A DNA stretch of 64,000 bases from Scandinavium manionii (GCF_024764775.1 NZ_JALIGC010000032.1:107928-171927), one strand, 5' to 3'; counted from the stretch's first letter, positions 35,704-45,380 are shown. Program-made: numbers and translations. The notes: generated by a model not told the origin, from the sequence alone.

Positions 35704-35889
35704 ATGACATCATCGGATACATTCCTGACCGCAGGCAAAAGATCCCCGACTCCGCAACCGCAGGCTGAAGATCGCCGCGTGAGCAGCAAAACCCTGCTGG
35801 GTGCGGAAGGTCGCGTCATCATTGAGCATGATGGCCAGCAGTACTTACTGCGCCAGACCCATGCCGGCAAACTGATCCTGACTAAATAA
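35704..35889 (+). CDS. hemP: Hemin uptake protein HemP (YdiE family)
   Basis: 61 residues from the ATG at 35704. The C-terminal half with SSKTLLGAEGRVIIEHDG and YLLRQTHAGKLILTK is the family hallmark. HemP is a small protein that precedes haem receptor genes and has been linked to haem-uptake gene expression; its mechanism is uncertain. No Shine-Dalgarno stretch is visible before the ATG, and a longer frame from 35656 would run through the Fur box. Followed at 81 bp by hemR. Confidence 0.88.
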   Translation: MTSSDTFLTAGKRSPTPQPQAEDRRVSSKTLLGAEGRVIIEHDGQQYLLRQTHAGKLILTK

Positions 35890-35970
35890 CAACCTTACAC
35901 ACAACATTTCGCCAGCCACCCAGGGACTCGCCGAGGCAGCCAGCGCTTTTCACTTTTCATGGAGAGTTGC

Positions 35971-37950
35971 ATGCTACACCTGCATTCCGCGTCGCTGCGC
36001 CCATCGCTGGTCGCACTGGCTGTATTCGGCGCCATCACCACTCCGGCTTTCGCTGCCTCTGAACAAATGACCGTAACTGCCACCGGCAACGAACGCAGCG
36101 CGTTTGAAGCACCAATGATGGTTACCGTTATCGACGCCGACACCCCTGAAGGCCAGACTGCCAGCTCCGCCGCAGATATGCTGCGCCAGGTTCCGGGTTT
36201 GACCATTGACGGCACCGGCCGTACCAACGGTCAGGACATCAACCTGCGCGGCTACGACCGTCGCGGCGTGCTGGTCATGGTCGATGGCATTCGTCAGGGC
36301 ACCGACACTGGCCACCTCAACAGCACGTTCCTCGACCCGGCGCTTATCAAGCGTATCGAAGTCGTACGTGGCCCCGGCGCGTTGCTGTATGGTAGCGGCG
36401 CGTTGGGCGGCGTGATTTCCTATGACACCGTTGATGCAGCAGACCTGCTGCATGTGGGTCAGAACAGCGGCTACCGCGTGTTTGGCACCGGCGGCACTGG
36501 CGATAACAGCCTTGGCATGGGTGCCAGCGCCTTTGGTCGTACCGATACCCTCGACGGGATTGTCTCCTGGTCCAGTCGTGACCGCGGCGATTTGAAACAG
36601 AGCGATGGTTTCACAGCCCCGAATGACGAAAGCATTACTAACTTCCTCGCCAAAGGTAGCTGGAAAATCGACCCGGCGCAGAAGCTGAGCGGTTCCCTGC
36701 GGTATTACAACAACGCCGCGCAGGAGCCCAAAAACCCGCAAACGCCACAAGCGTCTGACAGCAGCAACCCGATGACCGACCGCTCTACCATTCAGCGCGA
36801 CGCGCAGTTGACGTACAACATCGCGCCGGAAGGCAACGACTGGCTGAATGCCGACGTCAAAGGCTACTGGTCAGAAGTGCGCATCAACGCGCAGAACCTC
36901 GACGACTCCGGCGAATTCCGCAAACAAACCACCAAAGGTGGGAAAGTTGAAAACCGCACGCGCCTGTTCACCGACAGCTTCGCCTCACACCTGCTGACCT
37001 ACGGCGGCGAATACTACCGTCAGGAGCAAAACCCTGGCGGCATGACCACTGGTTTCCCGAACGCGCGCATTAACTTCAGCTCTGGTTGGCTGCAGGACGA
37101 AATCACCCTGCGCGACCTGCCGGTTACTATTCTTGGCGGCACGCGCTACGACAACTATCGCGGCACCAGCGATGGCTATGACGACGTCGATGCAGATAAA
37201 TGGTCTTCCCGGGCAGGCATGACCATCAGCCCAACCGACTGGCTGATGCTGTTTGGCTCCTGGGCACAGGCCTTCCGCGCGCCGACGATGGGCGAGATGT
37301 ATAACGACTCCAGACATTTCTCCATTGGCAGTTTCTACACTAACTATTGGGTACCGAATCCGAACCTGCGCCCGGAAACCAACGAAACGCAGGAGTACGG
37401 CTTTGGTCTGCGCTTTGACGACGTGATGCTGGCGAACGATGCGTTCGAGTTTAAAGCCAGCTACTTCGACACTAATGCCAAAGATTACATCACCACGTCT
37501 GTTGATTTCGCGGCGGCCTCAACCACCTCCATCAATGTGCCGAACGCAAAAATCTGGGGTTGGGATGTGATGACCAAATACACCACTGACCTGTTCAGCC
37601 TCGACGTGGCATACAACCGGACTCGCGGCAAAGACACCGATACCGGCGACTGGCTGACCTCAATTAACCCGGATACCGTCACCTCTCGTCTCGACGTCCC
37701 GATTGCCCAGAGCGGTTTCTCGGTGGGCTGGATTGGCACCTTCGCAGAAGACACGAAGAGCATAAGCGCCACCCCGCAGGCGGGCTATGGCGTGAACGAT
37801 TTCTACGTGAGCTATAAAGGCCAGCAGGCGCTGAGCGGCCTGACCACCTCGCTGGTGTTTGGCAACGCCTTCGACAAAGAATATTACTCACCGCAGGGCA
37901 TCCCGCAGGATGGCCAGAACGGTAAGATTTTCGTGAGTTATCAGTGGTAA
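35971..37950 (+). CDS. hemR: TonB-dependent outer-membrane haem receptor
   Basis: 659 residues from the ATG at 35971, with GGAGAG six bases upstream. The signal peptide ends near ITTPAFA (about 28). The TonB box is EQMTVTATG near 31-39, then the plug domain with the RRGVLVMVDG and LYGSGALGG stretches. The barrel carries the haem-receptor motifs FRAP (QAFRAPTMGEMY near 428) and NPNLRPE near 457, which flank the conserved haem-ligand histidine (RHFSIGSF). The protein ends in the aromatic residue W as outer-membrane barrels do. It imports haem using TonB energy. Confidence 0.95.
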   Translation: MLHLHSASLRPSLVALAVFGAITTPAFAASEQMTVTATGNERSAFEAPMMVTVIDADTPEGQTASSAADMLRQVPGLTIDGTGRTNGQDINLRGYDRRGVLVMVDGIRQGTDTGHLNSTFLDPALIKRIEVVRGPGALLYGSGALGGVISYDTVDAADLLHVGQNSGYRVFGTGGTGDNSLGMGASAFGRTDTLDGIVSWSSRDRGDLKQSDGFTAPNDESITNFLAKGSWKIDPAQKLSGSLRYYNNAAQEPKNPQTPQASDSSNPMTDRSTIQRDAQLTYNIAPEGNDWLNADVKGYWSEVRINAQNLDDSGEFRKQTTKGGKVENRTRLFTDSFASHLLTYGGEYYRQEQNPGGMTTGFPNARINFSSGWLQDEITLRDLPVTILGGTRYDNYRGTSDGYDDVDADKWSSRAGMTISPTDWLMLFGSWAQAFRAPTMGEMYNDSRHFSIGSFYTNYWVPNPNLRPETNETQEYGFGLRFDDVMLANDAFEFKASYFDTNAKDYITTSVDFAAASTTSINVPNAKIWGWDVMTKYTTDLFSLDVAYNRTRGKDTDTGDWLTSINPDTVTSRLDVPIAQSGFSVGWIGTFAEDTKSISATPQAGYGVNDFYVSYKGQQALSGLTTSLVFGNAFDKEYYSPQGIPQDGQNGKIFVSYQW

Positions 37951-37957
37951 TCACCCA

Positions 37958-37975
37958 ACCCCGGTTCGCCGGGGT
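37958..37975 (+). repeat. UUCG-capped hairpin between hemR and hmuS
   Basis: ACCCCGG-TTCG-CCGGGGT, 7-bp stem with an extra-stable UUCG tetraloop and only TTT after TA. It probably limits read-through or protects the hemR mRNA end. Confidence 0.65.
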
Positions 37976-37993
37976 ATTTCATCTGGAAGGAAT

Positions 37994-39028
37994 ATGACAA
38001 TGAATCACTACACACGCTGGCTGGCATTAAAAGAAGAAAATCCGGGAAAATATGCGCGTGACATCGCCGCAATGATGCACATCAGCGAAGCGGAACTGAC
38101 CTGGGCGCGGGTAGGCCACGATGCCTGGCGTTTACAGGGTGAAGTGCGCGACGTGCTGACTGCCCTTGAAGCCGCCGGCGACGTGAAATGCATCTGCCGT
38201 AACGAATACGCCGTTCACGAACAGGTCGGCAGCTTCACCAATCAGCACCTCAGCGGCCATGCTGGTCTGGTGCTCAATCCGCGTGCGCTCGACTTGCGCC
38301 TGTTCCTCAATCAGTGGGCCAGCGTTTTCCACATCAGCGAAACCAGCGCCCGCGGCGAGCGTCAGAGCGTTCAATTCTTTGACCATCAGGGCGACGCGCT
38401 GCTGAAGGTGTACACCACAGACGCCACCGACATGACCGCGTGGGCTGATATTCTGACCCGCTTTATCCATGCCGATAACCCGGCGCTCGAACTGAAAGCG
38501 GTTGATGTACCGACCACCAGTGGAGATATCGATGGTATAACCCTCGACGGTGAATGGCGTGCGATGACCGACGTGCACCAGTTCTTCACCCTGCTTAAGC
38601 GTCACAATCTGAGCCGTCAGCAGGCTTTCCGCCTGGTGGGTGATGACCTGGCGTGTCAGGTGGATAACGATGCCGTAGCGCGCCTGCTGGCGAATGCCTA
38701 TCAGGATGCAAACGAGATTATGGTCTTCGTTGGTAACCGTGGTTGCGTGCAAATTTTCACCGGCGCTATCGAAAAAGTCGTGCCGATGAAAGGTTGGCTG
38801 AACATCTTTAATTCAGCCTTCACTTTGCACCTGCGCGAAGACACCATCGCCGAAACCTGGGTGACGCGCAAACCGACCGCCGATGGCCACGTCACCAGCC
38901 TCGAACTGTTCGCCGCCGACGGCACGCAGATTGCGCAGCTTTATGGTCAACGCACCGAAGGCGAACCGGAACAAACCCAGTGGCGTGCGCAGGTTGAAGC
39001 GCTGATTGCCAAAGGGCTGGCCGCATGA
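37994..39028 (+). CDS. hmuS: Haem-degrading/haem-binding protein HmuS (HemS/ChuS family)
   Basis: 344 residues with a duplicated fold of about 170 residues each: 'ENPGKYARDIAAMMHISEAE' near 14-33 starts the first repeat, and QAFRLVGDDLACQVDN near 208 belongs to the second. HemS and ChuS proteins receive imported haem in the cytoplasm and in some species cleave the ring to release iron. The first ATG has AAGGA five bases upstream; a second ATG lies six bases further. The stop overlaps hmuT. Confidence 0.93.
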   Translation: MTMNHYTRWLALKEENPGKYARDIAAMMHISEAELTWARVGHDAWRLQGEVRDVLTALEAAGDVKCICRNEYAVHEQVGSFTNQHLSGHAGLVLNPRALDLRLFLNQWASVFHISETSARGERQSVQFFDHQGDALLKVYTTDATDMTAWADILTRFIHADNPALELKAVDVPTTSGDIDGITLDGEWRAMTDVHQFFTLLKRHNLSRQQAFRLVGDDLACQVDNDAVARLLANAYQDANEIMVFVGNRGCVQIFTGAIEKVVPMKGWLNIFNSAFTLHLREDTIAETWVTRKPTADGHVTSLELFAADGTQIAQLYGQRTEGEPEQTQWRAQVEALIAKGLAA

Positions 39029-39843
39029 GAGCCGTCGTCGCGTTGATGGCCGCCCTGCCTCTGCTGACAGGGGCGGCAGCTCAAAAAGTGGTAACGCTTG
39101 GCGGCGACGTGACGGAGATTGTCTACGCACTGGGGGCGCAAAGCGCCCTCGTTGCACGAGACAGTACCAGCATGTGGCCGCCTGAAGCGTTGAAATTACC
39201 TGACGTGGGCTATCTGCGTCAGCTGAACGCCGAAGGCATTCTCGCCACGCGCCCGACGACCGTTCTCGCCAGCGTGCAGGCCCAACCATCACTTGCGTTG
39301 AAACAGGTCGAACAAAACGGCGTGATGGTAGTGACGGTTCCGGGTAGTAACGACGTTTCCGTGATTGACGACAAAATTCGCATCGTCGCCGAAGCATTAC
39401 ATAAAGACGCCGAAGGCGAGCAGCTCCGTCAACAGATGAAGCAGGCTCTGGACGCGTTGCCTAAAACGCAACTCAATAAACGCGTGCTGTTTATTCTCAG
39501 CCACGGCGGCATGAGCGCCATGGCCGCCGGGCAGCAAACCGGGGCCGATTCGGCTATTCGTGCTGCGGGGCTACAAAATGCCATGCAGGGCTTTAACCGG
39601 TATCAGCCGCTTTCTCAGGAAGGTGTGATCGCCAGCCAGCCGGATCTGGTGGTGATTTCAACCGATGGCGTTAAAGGCATGGGCGGCGAAAACGGGTTGT
39701 GGACGTTGCCAGGTCTGGCGCAAACTCCGGCCGGGCGCAATAAACAGGTGCTGCAGATCGATGACATGGCGTTGTTAGGTTTCAGCATTCGCACCCCGGA
39801 AGCGATTCAACAGCTGCGGCATAAAGCGGAGCAACTTCCCTGA
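39025..39843 (+). CDS. hmuT: Periplasmic haem-binding protein HmuT
   Basis: 272 residues, signal peptide ending near GAAA (19). It has the class III (TroA-like) fold with 'RDSTSMWPPEALKLPDVGYL' near 45-64 and SHGGMSAMAAGQQTGAD near 155-171, both typical of haem carriers. It passes haem from the HemR side to HmuU in the inner membrane. The start lies in the last codons of hmuS (ATGA overlap) and the last base is shared with hmuU. Confidence 0.94.
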   Translation: MRAVVALMAALPLLTGAAAQKVVTLGGDVTEIVYALGAQSALVARDSTSMWPPEALKLPDVGYLRQLNAEGILATRPTTVLASVQAQPSLALKQVEQNGVMVVTVPGSNDVSVIDDKIRIVAEALHKDAEGEQLRQQMKQALDALPKTQLNKRVLFILSHGGMSAMAAGQQTGADSAIRAAGLQNAMQGFNRYQPLSQEGVIASQPDLVVISTDGVKGMGGENGLWTLPGLAQTPAGRNKQVLQIDDMALLGFSIRTPEAIQQLRHKAEQLP

Positions 39844-40832
39844 TGACGCCGTTGGTTTCCCGTTCTCTGTGGTCACTTCTGGCCTTGCTAACGCTGTTAA
39901 CGCTGGGCGCCACCACCTTTGGCGCACTGAAGCTGCCGTTAGATATACTCTGGCGTGGCGACAGCGCGCTGCGTCAAATCTGGTTCACCATTCGTTTGCC
40001 TCGCGTGCTTTTGGCGCTGACCATCGGCGGCTCGCTGGCGCTGGCGGGCTGCGTGATGCAAGGGCTGTTTCGCAATCCGCTGGCGGATCCTGGCCTGCTG
40101 GGGATCAGCAGCGGTGCCGCGCTGGCGGTAGCGATGTGGGTGGTTTTACCCTTATCACTGCCGATGGTGCTGATGTTGTACGCCCCGATGCTGGCGGCGT
40201 TTCTCGGCAGCCTGGCGGTGACAATGGTGATTTTCGTCCTCAGCCAGCGTAACGACAATTCGCTCTCGCGCTTGCTGTTGGTGGGGATTGCGATTAACGC
40301 GCTGTGTGGCGCGGCGGTGGGCGTGCTGTCGTGGCTCAGCAACGATGCGCAGCTGCGTCAACTCTCGCTGTGGGGTATGGGCAGTCTCGGTCAGGCGCAG
40401 TGGTCAACGCTGCTGACGACGGCCTCGCTGATGCTGCCGACGGTGTTCATTATCTGGCGGCTGGCAAAACCGCTGAATTTGCTGCAGCTGGGTGATGAAG
40501 AGGCGCATTACCTCGGCGTGAACGTACGTCAGATCCAGCGACGCTTATTGATGTGCAGCGCTCTGCTGGTTGCAGCGGCGGTAGCGGTCAGCGGCGTGAT
40601 TGGCTTTATCGGGCTGGTGGTGCCGCACTTGCTACGCATGTGGCTCGGGGCCGATCATCGGGCGGTCATTCCCGGTTCGGTGCTGGTCGGTGCCATTTTG
40701 CTGCTGGTTGCAGACACCGTGGCTCGTACGCTGGTTGCGCCTGCGGAAATGCCGGTCGGTCTGTTGACCAGCCTGCTCGGCGCGCCGTGGTTTTTATGGA
40801 TGATTTTCCGTCGTGGAGGCCAACATGGCTAA
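39843..40832 (+). CDS. hmuU: Haem ABC transporter permease HmuU (FecCD family)
   Basis: 329 residues with about ten membrane segments. Signatures: RLPRVLLALTIGGSLALAG near 51-69, NPLADPGLLGISSGAALA near 78-95, and GLVVPHLLRMWLGADHR near 259. The reading overlaps hmuT by one base. Together with HmuT and HmuV it forms the inner-membrane haem importer. Confidence 0.95.
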   Translation: MTPLVSRSLWSLLALLTLLTLGATTFGALKLPLDILWRGDSALRQIWFTIRLPRVLLALTIGGSLALAGCVMQGLFRNPLADPGLLGISSGAALAVAMWVVLPLSLPMVLMLYAPMLAAFLGSLAVTMVIFVLSQRNDNSLSRLLLVGIAINALCGAAVGVLSWLSNDAQLRQLSLWGMGSLGQAQWSTLLTTASLMLPTVFIIWRLAKPLNLLQLGDEEAHYLGVNVRQIQRRLLMCSALLVAAAVAVSGVIGFIGLVVPHLLRMWLGADHRAVIPGSVLVGAILLLVADTVARTLVAPAEMPVGLLTSLLGAPWFLWMIFRRGGQHG

Positions 40833-41592
40833 TCGCTTACAGGCCATTAATCTGTGCTACTCCCCGGTGTTACGTGACATCAATCTGACGCTGGTACCCG
40901 GCGAACTGGTGGCGCTGATTGGCCCCAATGGCGCGGGAAAATCGACGCTACTGCGCGTGCTGACCGGTTATTTTCCGCCGGATAACGGGCACTGTCTGCT
41001 GAACGATAAACCTTTATCCGCCTGGACGCCTCAGACGCTGTCTCGCCAGCGGGCTGTAATGCGCCAGCAAAGCCAACTGGGTTTCGACTGGCCTGTGGAA
41101 GATGTGATTACCATGGGGCGCGCACCGCGGGAACAGAGCAATAGCCGAAAAGTCGTTGAACAAGTCATGGCTCTGACCGGGTGCGCCCCGCTGTCAGGCC
41201 GGAAATACAATGCCCTTTCAGGTGGGGAGCAACAGCGGGTTCAGTTGGCGCGCGCGCTGGCGCAGCTATGGGTGAACGATGCGCCACAGGGCTGGTTATT
41301 TCTTGATGAGCCAACGTCGGCGCTGGATTTATATCATCAGCAGCATGTGCTTCGCTTGTTGAAAAGTCTGACGCAGGCCGGAAATCTTCACGTCTGCGCG
41401 GTGCTGCACGATCTCAATCTGGCCGCACTTTGGGCTGACAGGCTTATCCTGCTTCATGAGGGAGAGATAGTGGCTCAGGGCAGCGCGCAACAAGTGTTGC
41501 AGGCGGACACCCTGAGCCGCTGGTATGGCGCCGAAGTGCACATCGGTCAGCACCCCGGCAGCCACACGCCACAGGTGTTTTTAGCCCCGTAA
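40825..41592 (+). CDS. hmuV: Haem ABC transporter ATP-binding protein HmuV
   Basis: 255 residues from the ATG at 40825, preceded by GGAGG six bases upstream; an ATG at 40813 would overlap that site. Walker A GPNGAGKST near 33-41, signature LSGGEQQRV near 132, Walker B LFLDEPTSALD near 160, H-loop VLHDLN near 196. It overlaps the hmuU stop by 8 bp. The convergent selO gene ends 3 bp away. Confidence 0.95.
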   Translation: MANRLQAINLCYSPVLRDINLTLVPGELVALIGPNGAGKSTLLRVLTGYFPPDNGHCLLNDKPLSAWTPQTLSRQRAVMRQQSQLGFDWPVEDVITMGRAPREQSNSRKVVEQVMALTGCAPLSGRKYNALSGGEQQRVQLARALAQLWVNDAPQGWLFLDEPTSALDLYHQQHVLRLLKSLTQAGNLHVCAVLHDLNLAALWADRLILLHEGEIVAQGSAQQVLQADTLSRWYGAEVHIGQHPGSHTPQVFLAP

Positions 41593-41594
41593 CG

Positions 41595-43037
41595 TCAGCT
41601 CGAACAACTCACTTCCAGCCGCTTTCCCCACTCAGGCGGACGGCTGGCATAGTCATCACTCCGGTCTGCAAACGGGTCACGTAACGCCTCATGCAAACGC
41701 TCAAACTCGGCATAGTCCCCGCGTTCAGCCTGCTCGATGGCGCGCTGTGCCAGCCAGTTGCGTAACACCACCACCGGATTCACCTGCTTCATACTTTGCT
41801 GGCGCGTGGCGTCATCCACCCGATCCTGCTGCAAGCGCGCGCGATAGTCGCTAAACCACGTATCAAACGCCGCCCGATCGATAAACTCATCGCGCAACGG
41901 TGAACTCGCACTCTGCTGTTCCGTCTCGCTCAACATACGGAAAGTACGGGTGTAATCGCTGCCCTCACGCTCCATCAGACTAAACAGCCTGTTCAGCAGT
42001 TCGTTGTCGCCCTTTTGCTCCGAGAACAGACCGAGCTTGCCGCGCATCCGCTGACCGTATTCCACCAGCAATGCTTCCTGATAACCGTCCAGCGCATCGT
42101 TGAGCACATCCACCGAGATAAATGGCGACAGCGACTGCGCCAGGCGTTGCAGGTTCCACAGCGCCGCCGCAGGCTGATTATCAAAGCTGTAGCGACCCTG
42201 ATGGTCAGAGTGATTGCAGATAAAGCCTGGCTGATAATCATCGAGGAAACCGTACGGACCGTAGTCCATGGTCAGACCCAGAATAGACATATTGTCCGTG
42301 TTCATCACCCCGTGACAGAAGCCAACGGTTTGCCAGAGGGCAATCAGACGCGCAGTACGGGTGACAACGTCACGGAACCACAGCGCATACTTTTCGGTTT
42401 CGGATCCCAGCTGCGGCCAGTGATGACGAATCACATAATCCGCCAGCTCACGTACCTTTTCCGGTTCACGGCGGTAGTAGAAGTGTTCGAAATGGCCGAA
42501 ACGCACATGACTTTCCGCCAGACGCATCAACATAGCGCCCTGCTCAACCGTTTCTCGGTATACCGGCGTGTCGCTGGTTACCACTGATAGCGCACGCGTG
42601 GTCGGAATGCCGAGCGCGAACATCGCCTCAGACGCCAGACTTTCGCGTAACGTGGAGCGCAATACCGCGCGCCCATCGCCCATTCGGGAATACGGCGTCA
42701 GTCCTGCGCCTTTCAGGTGCCAGTCGTAACGACGTCCGTCGGCCAACTGCTGTTCGCCGAGCAAGATGCCGCGTCCGTCGCCAAGCTGACCGGCCCAGAC
42801 GCCAAACTGATGGCCACTGTAGACCTGCGCGAGAGGCAGCATTCCAGGCAGCAACGTTTCGCCGCCCCACACGCCCGCGCCTTTTTCAGGCCTGAACAGC
42901 GATTCAGGCAGATCGAGACTCTGCGCCAGCGCCGCGTTGTGCCAAATCAGGCGTGCATTAGCCAGCGGCGTCGGTGACAGTTCGGTATAAAAACCTGGCA
43001 GCTCATCGCGCCAGTGATGGGTAAAAGACAGGGTCAT
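41595..43037 (-). CDS. selO: Protein adenylyltransferase SelO (YdiU family)
   Basis: 480 residues. The pseudokinase fold keeps MDYGPYGFLDDYQPGFI near 240-256 and GILLGEQ...LKGAG near 90-112, in which ATP is bound inverted. It transfers AMP to Ser/Thr/Tyr side chains, as shown for the family. The C-terminal end is CSS, where mitochondrial homologues carry selenocysteine; bacterial SelO has the cysteine, as here. The gene points toward hmuV with only a two-base gap. Confidence 0.95.
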   Translation of the reverse strand: MTLSFTHHWRDELPGFYTELSPTPLANARLIWHNAALAQSLDLPESLFRPEKGAGVWGGETLLPGMLPLAQVYSGHQFGVWAGQLGDGRGILLGEQQLADGRRYDWHLKGAGLTPYSRMGDGRAVLRSTLRESLASEAMFALGIPTTRALSVVTSDTPVYRETVEQGAMLMRLAESHVRFGHFEHFYYRREPEKVRELADYVIRHHWPQLGSETEKYALWFRDVVTRTARLIALWQTVGFCHGVMNTDNMSILGLTMDYGPYGFLDDYQPGFICNHSDHQGRYSFDNQPAAALWNLQRLAQSLSPFISVDVLNDALDGYQEALLVEYGQRMRGKLGLFSEQKGDNELLNRLFSLMEREGSDYTRTFRMLSETEQQSASSPLRDEFIDRAAFDTWFSDYRARLQQDRVDDATRQQSMKQVNPVVVLRNWLAQRAIEQAERGDYAEFERLHEALRDPFADRSDDYASRPPEWGKRLEVSCSS

Positions 43038-43098
43038 GGTTCCTCCTGTCTGTAGTGTAGTGCCTGTGAGGGCAGATAAATACGGGCGAGATACAGGG

Positions 43099-43812
43099 TT
43101 ATTCCTGCATCAGACGGGTTAGCGATGCGCTATCAACGGTGGGCCACAGTAATCCCTGATATGCGCTCAGACCCCAGGGCTCCAGACGTTCAAGGATCTG
43201 CGGGTTGTCCACACCTGCCGCCATAATCGCACTACAGCAGGGCTGTACCTGGGCGATTATGGCCCGCATAAAGGGATCAAACGATAATAATAACGCCTGT
43301 TGCTGAATAAAGTTTTTATCCAGCATAACGCGTTTGAACAACCCACTGAAAACAGCCTGGGTGGATGCGTCTCCGGCACCAAAATTGGCCAGCATCAGCG
43401 GGAAAAGATTTGCCAGTTGAACCAGCAAATGATTTTTGTCGATGGCATTCAATTCTGGAAAGTTTTCATTGACCGTAAACTCCAGAAAGGCAAATCGCGC
43501 GGCCTCTTCCGCCAACACTTTTTGTGTTAACAACGCAAAGGCAATTGCCGGCGTTATATTAATCCACGCAATTAATTGCTGTTGAATAAAAAATATTCGG
43601 CAGGTTTCGAGTAACGCGAGTTTTTCGCGAAACAGGATGACTTCCTGTTCAGCGCTCAGGCGGGACGTCACCAGCGTGGTCGGCGTACGCACCGCATCAT
43701 CCACGCCAACAACGTTCGCGATTATTTCTAATCCGACAAGTTGCCCCCCACCATTTCTGGCAGGCAGGAATAATAATTCGGTTTTCCAGGCTTTATCCAG
43801 AGTAACAATCAT
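43099..43812 (-). CDS. ydiV: YdiV, degenerate EAL-domain anti-FlhDC factor
   Basis: 237 residues from the ATG at 43812, the E. coli length; the GTG at 43821 lacks a spaced ribosome site. The EAL motif is replaced (VGLEIIANV near 27), and the catalytic acidic residues of cyclic-di-GMP phosphodiesterases are absent, so it should not cleave cyclic-di-GMP. E. coli YdiV (RflP) binds FlhD and blocks flagellar gene activation under poor nutrients. Conserved stretches: FLPARNGGGQLVGLE and AGDASTQAVFSGLFKRVMLD. It follows selO 61 bp upstream of its coordinates, same strand, as in E. coli. Confidence 0.9.
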   Translation of the reverse strand: MIVTLDKAWKTELLFLPARNGGGQLVGLEIIANVVGVDDAVRTPTTLVTSRLSAEQEVILFREKLALLETCRIFFIQQQLIAWINITPAIAFALLTQKVLAEEAARFAFLEFTVNENFPELNAIDKNHLLVQLANLFPLMLANFGAGDASTQAVFSGLFKRVMLDKNFIQQQALLLSFDPFMRAIIAQVQPCCSAIMAAGVDNPQILERLEPWGLSAYQGLLWPTVDSASLTRLMQE

Positions 43813-44057
43813 TACGTCCACCCTTGTTCAAGGGAGCTCCCTGGTCGCTGCTGCATGGTTCCAGTCGAAAACAAAATCTTTGATTTTAAAAAGATTAATT
43901 TCATTCGTCCCTTTGTAATTCAAGAATTCCTTTGCTTTATCATTGGGATGATTGTAATCCATATTCGTGTAATCGCACAATCCAGAGATTCATTAGCGGA
44001 ATGCCATGACAATTGATAATTATTTCGTAGTGCTTTTTTATATTTATCTGCTAACAA

Positions 44058-44079
44058 AAAAGGGCCATCAGGCCCTTTT
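44058..44079 (-). terminator. nlpC terminator
   Basis: AAAAGGGCC-ATCA-GGCCCTTTT hairpin 10 bp past the nlpC stop, with a T-run on the minus strand (44061-44055). The remaining 43813-44057 region holds no gene. Confidence 0.9.
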
Positions 44080-44089
44080 GTTTTTACGA

Positions 44090-44554
44090 CTAAATACGTC
44101 TGGCTTGCCAGAAGTGCTTTCGCCAGTAGACATTATCCAGTGAGGAGCGCGTGACGCCCTGGCTGGTTGAGGCATGAATAAATTGATTATCCGTGTCGTA
44201 GATGCCGACATGCAGACCGTTTCCGCCCGAACCGGTGTTGAAGAATACCAGGTCGCCCGGCAATAAATCATGCTTATCAATTTCGGTGCCGATTTTCGAC
44301 TGCTGTTTGGTATCACGCGGCAGCTGTAAATCAAACTGGTCCCGGAAGGTCATCATTACGAACGCAGAGCAATCCACACCACCGCGAGTACTTCCCCCGT
44401 AGCGATATGGCGTGCCGCGCCAGTTTGCCAGCTGATCATTAAGATTGGCAATAACTGTGATGGAGTCCGAAAGGCGTGGGTTAGGCGGCGGCGCACGATG
44501 GCTGCTGCACCCGGCTAAAATTAACGCTGCCACTAAAATAAATAAGAGACGCAT
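44090..44554 (-). CDS. nlpC: NlpC lipoprotein, putative NlpC/P60 endopeptidase
   Basis: 154 residues from the ATG at 44554 (MRLLFILVAALILAGC), the E. coli length; a frame of 19 more codons upstream is not lipoprotein-like. The lipobox LAGC puts the lipidated Cys at 15. The NlpC/P60 catalytic Cys is in GVDCSAFVM near 62, with His in NGLHVGIY near 115 and a third polar residue near 127. The fold cleaves peptide bonds in peptidoglycan; the exact role of NlpC is not firmly known. It ends the btuCED-nlpC unit. Confidence 0.94.
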   Translation of the reverse strand: MRLLFILVAALILAGCSSHRAPPPNPRLSDSITVIANLNDQLANWRGTPYRYGGSTRGGVDCSAFVMMTFRDQFDLQLPRDTKQQSKIGTEIDKHDLLPGDLVFFNTGSGGNGLHVGIYDTDNQFIHASTSQGVTRSSLDNVYWRKHFWQARRI

Positions 44555-44631
44555 ATCCTGGCGTTTCCTCTGATATTTTTTATAAGAATAATTTAGCCTG
44601 CGAATTTGCAAAGTTGCAAGAAACCTTAAGG

Positions 44632-45378
44632 TTACAGCGCAGAAATTAAGATCTGTACGCCGTCCGCGTTTAGCATTTTGAAGGGCATATCATACGCAGC
44701 CGTCAGATTTTCGATCGTCAAAACGTGCGGCGTGTCGCCACTGGCCAGCATTCGCCCCCGACGCAATAACCACGTCTGGCTGGCGAAGCGTAACGTGTGA
44801 TTCAAGTCGTGGCTGCTCATGACTACCGTAACACCGGCAAGTCTTAGCTCGGTCAGCAGTTTATCCAGCCCACTCTGCTGGGCCACATCCAGGCTGTTCA
44901 TCGGCTCATCCAGCAACAGCAGCTTCCCTTCCGGGTTTCCCTGCGGGTGAATTTGCAGCACCACCGCCGCAAGACGGACGCGCTGCCATTCACCGCCGGA
45001 AAGCTGGTTCACCTGGCGGGCTAGTTTATCCCCCAGACCCAACTTTTCGGCGATTTCTTGCTGTAATGCGTGCTGCGTTTTGTCGGGCTGATGCAGCGTC
45101 AGGTAATGCCAGACCGGCATCGCAAAGGGCGGCGTCTGATGTTGCGTCAGATACGCCCGATGGCGCGCCAGTTCTGGTGCAGGCCAGTCAGTCAACGGTC
45201 TACCGTTTAGCATAACCTGCCCCGCGCCCTGGCTTAAGCCTGCCATTCTGGCGAGCAGCGTGCTTTTTCCTGCGCCGTTGGGGCCGACAAGATGCACCAT
45301 TTCACCCTGACAAACGTCTGCGCTGACCGGGTGCAATCGTCCCGGTTCTGCCACACCCTGCAACTGCATCAGCGACAT
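44632..45378 (-). CDS. btuD: Cobalamin ABC transporter ATPase BtuD
   Basis: 248 residues. Walker A GPNGAGKST near 32-40, signature LSGGEWQRV near 126-134 (the Trp is BtuD-like), Walker B LLLLDEPMNSLD near 152, H-loop SSHDLN near 187. It powers vitamin B12 import with BtuC and BtuF. The gene follows btuE by 2 bp. BtuF is not encoded here; in E. coli it lies at another locus. Confidence 0.96.
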   Translation of the reverse strand: MSLMQLQGVAEPGRLHPVSADVCQGEMVHLVGPNGAGKSTLLARMAGLSQGAGQVMLNGRPLTDWPAPELARHRAYLTQHQTPPFAMPVWHYLTLHQPDKTQHALQQEIAEKLGLGDKLARQVNQLSGGEWQRVRLAAVVLQIHPQGNPEGKLLLLDEPMNSLDVAQQSGLDKLLTELRLAGVTVVMSSHDLNHTLRFASQTWLLRRGRMLASGDTPHVLTIENLTAAYDMPFKMLNADGVQILISAL

Positions 45379-45380
45379 GA

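Noticed and set aside
43813..43821. GTG start for ydiV
   Set aside because: It has no spaced Shine-Dalgarno, and the ATG at 43812 gives the usual 237 residues.
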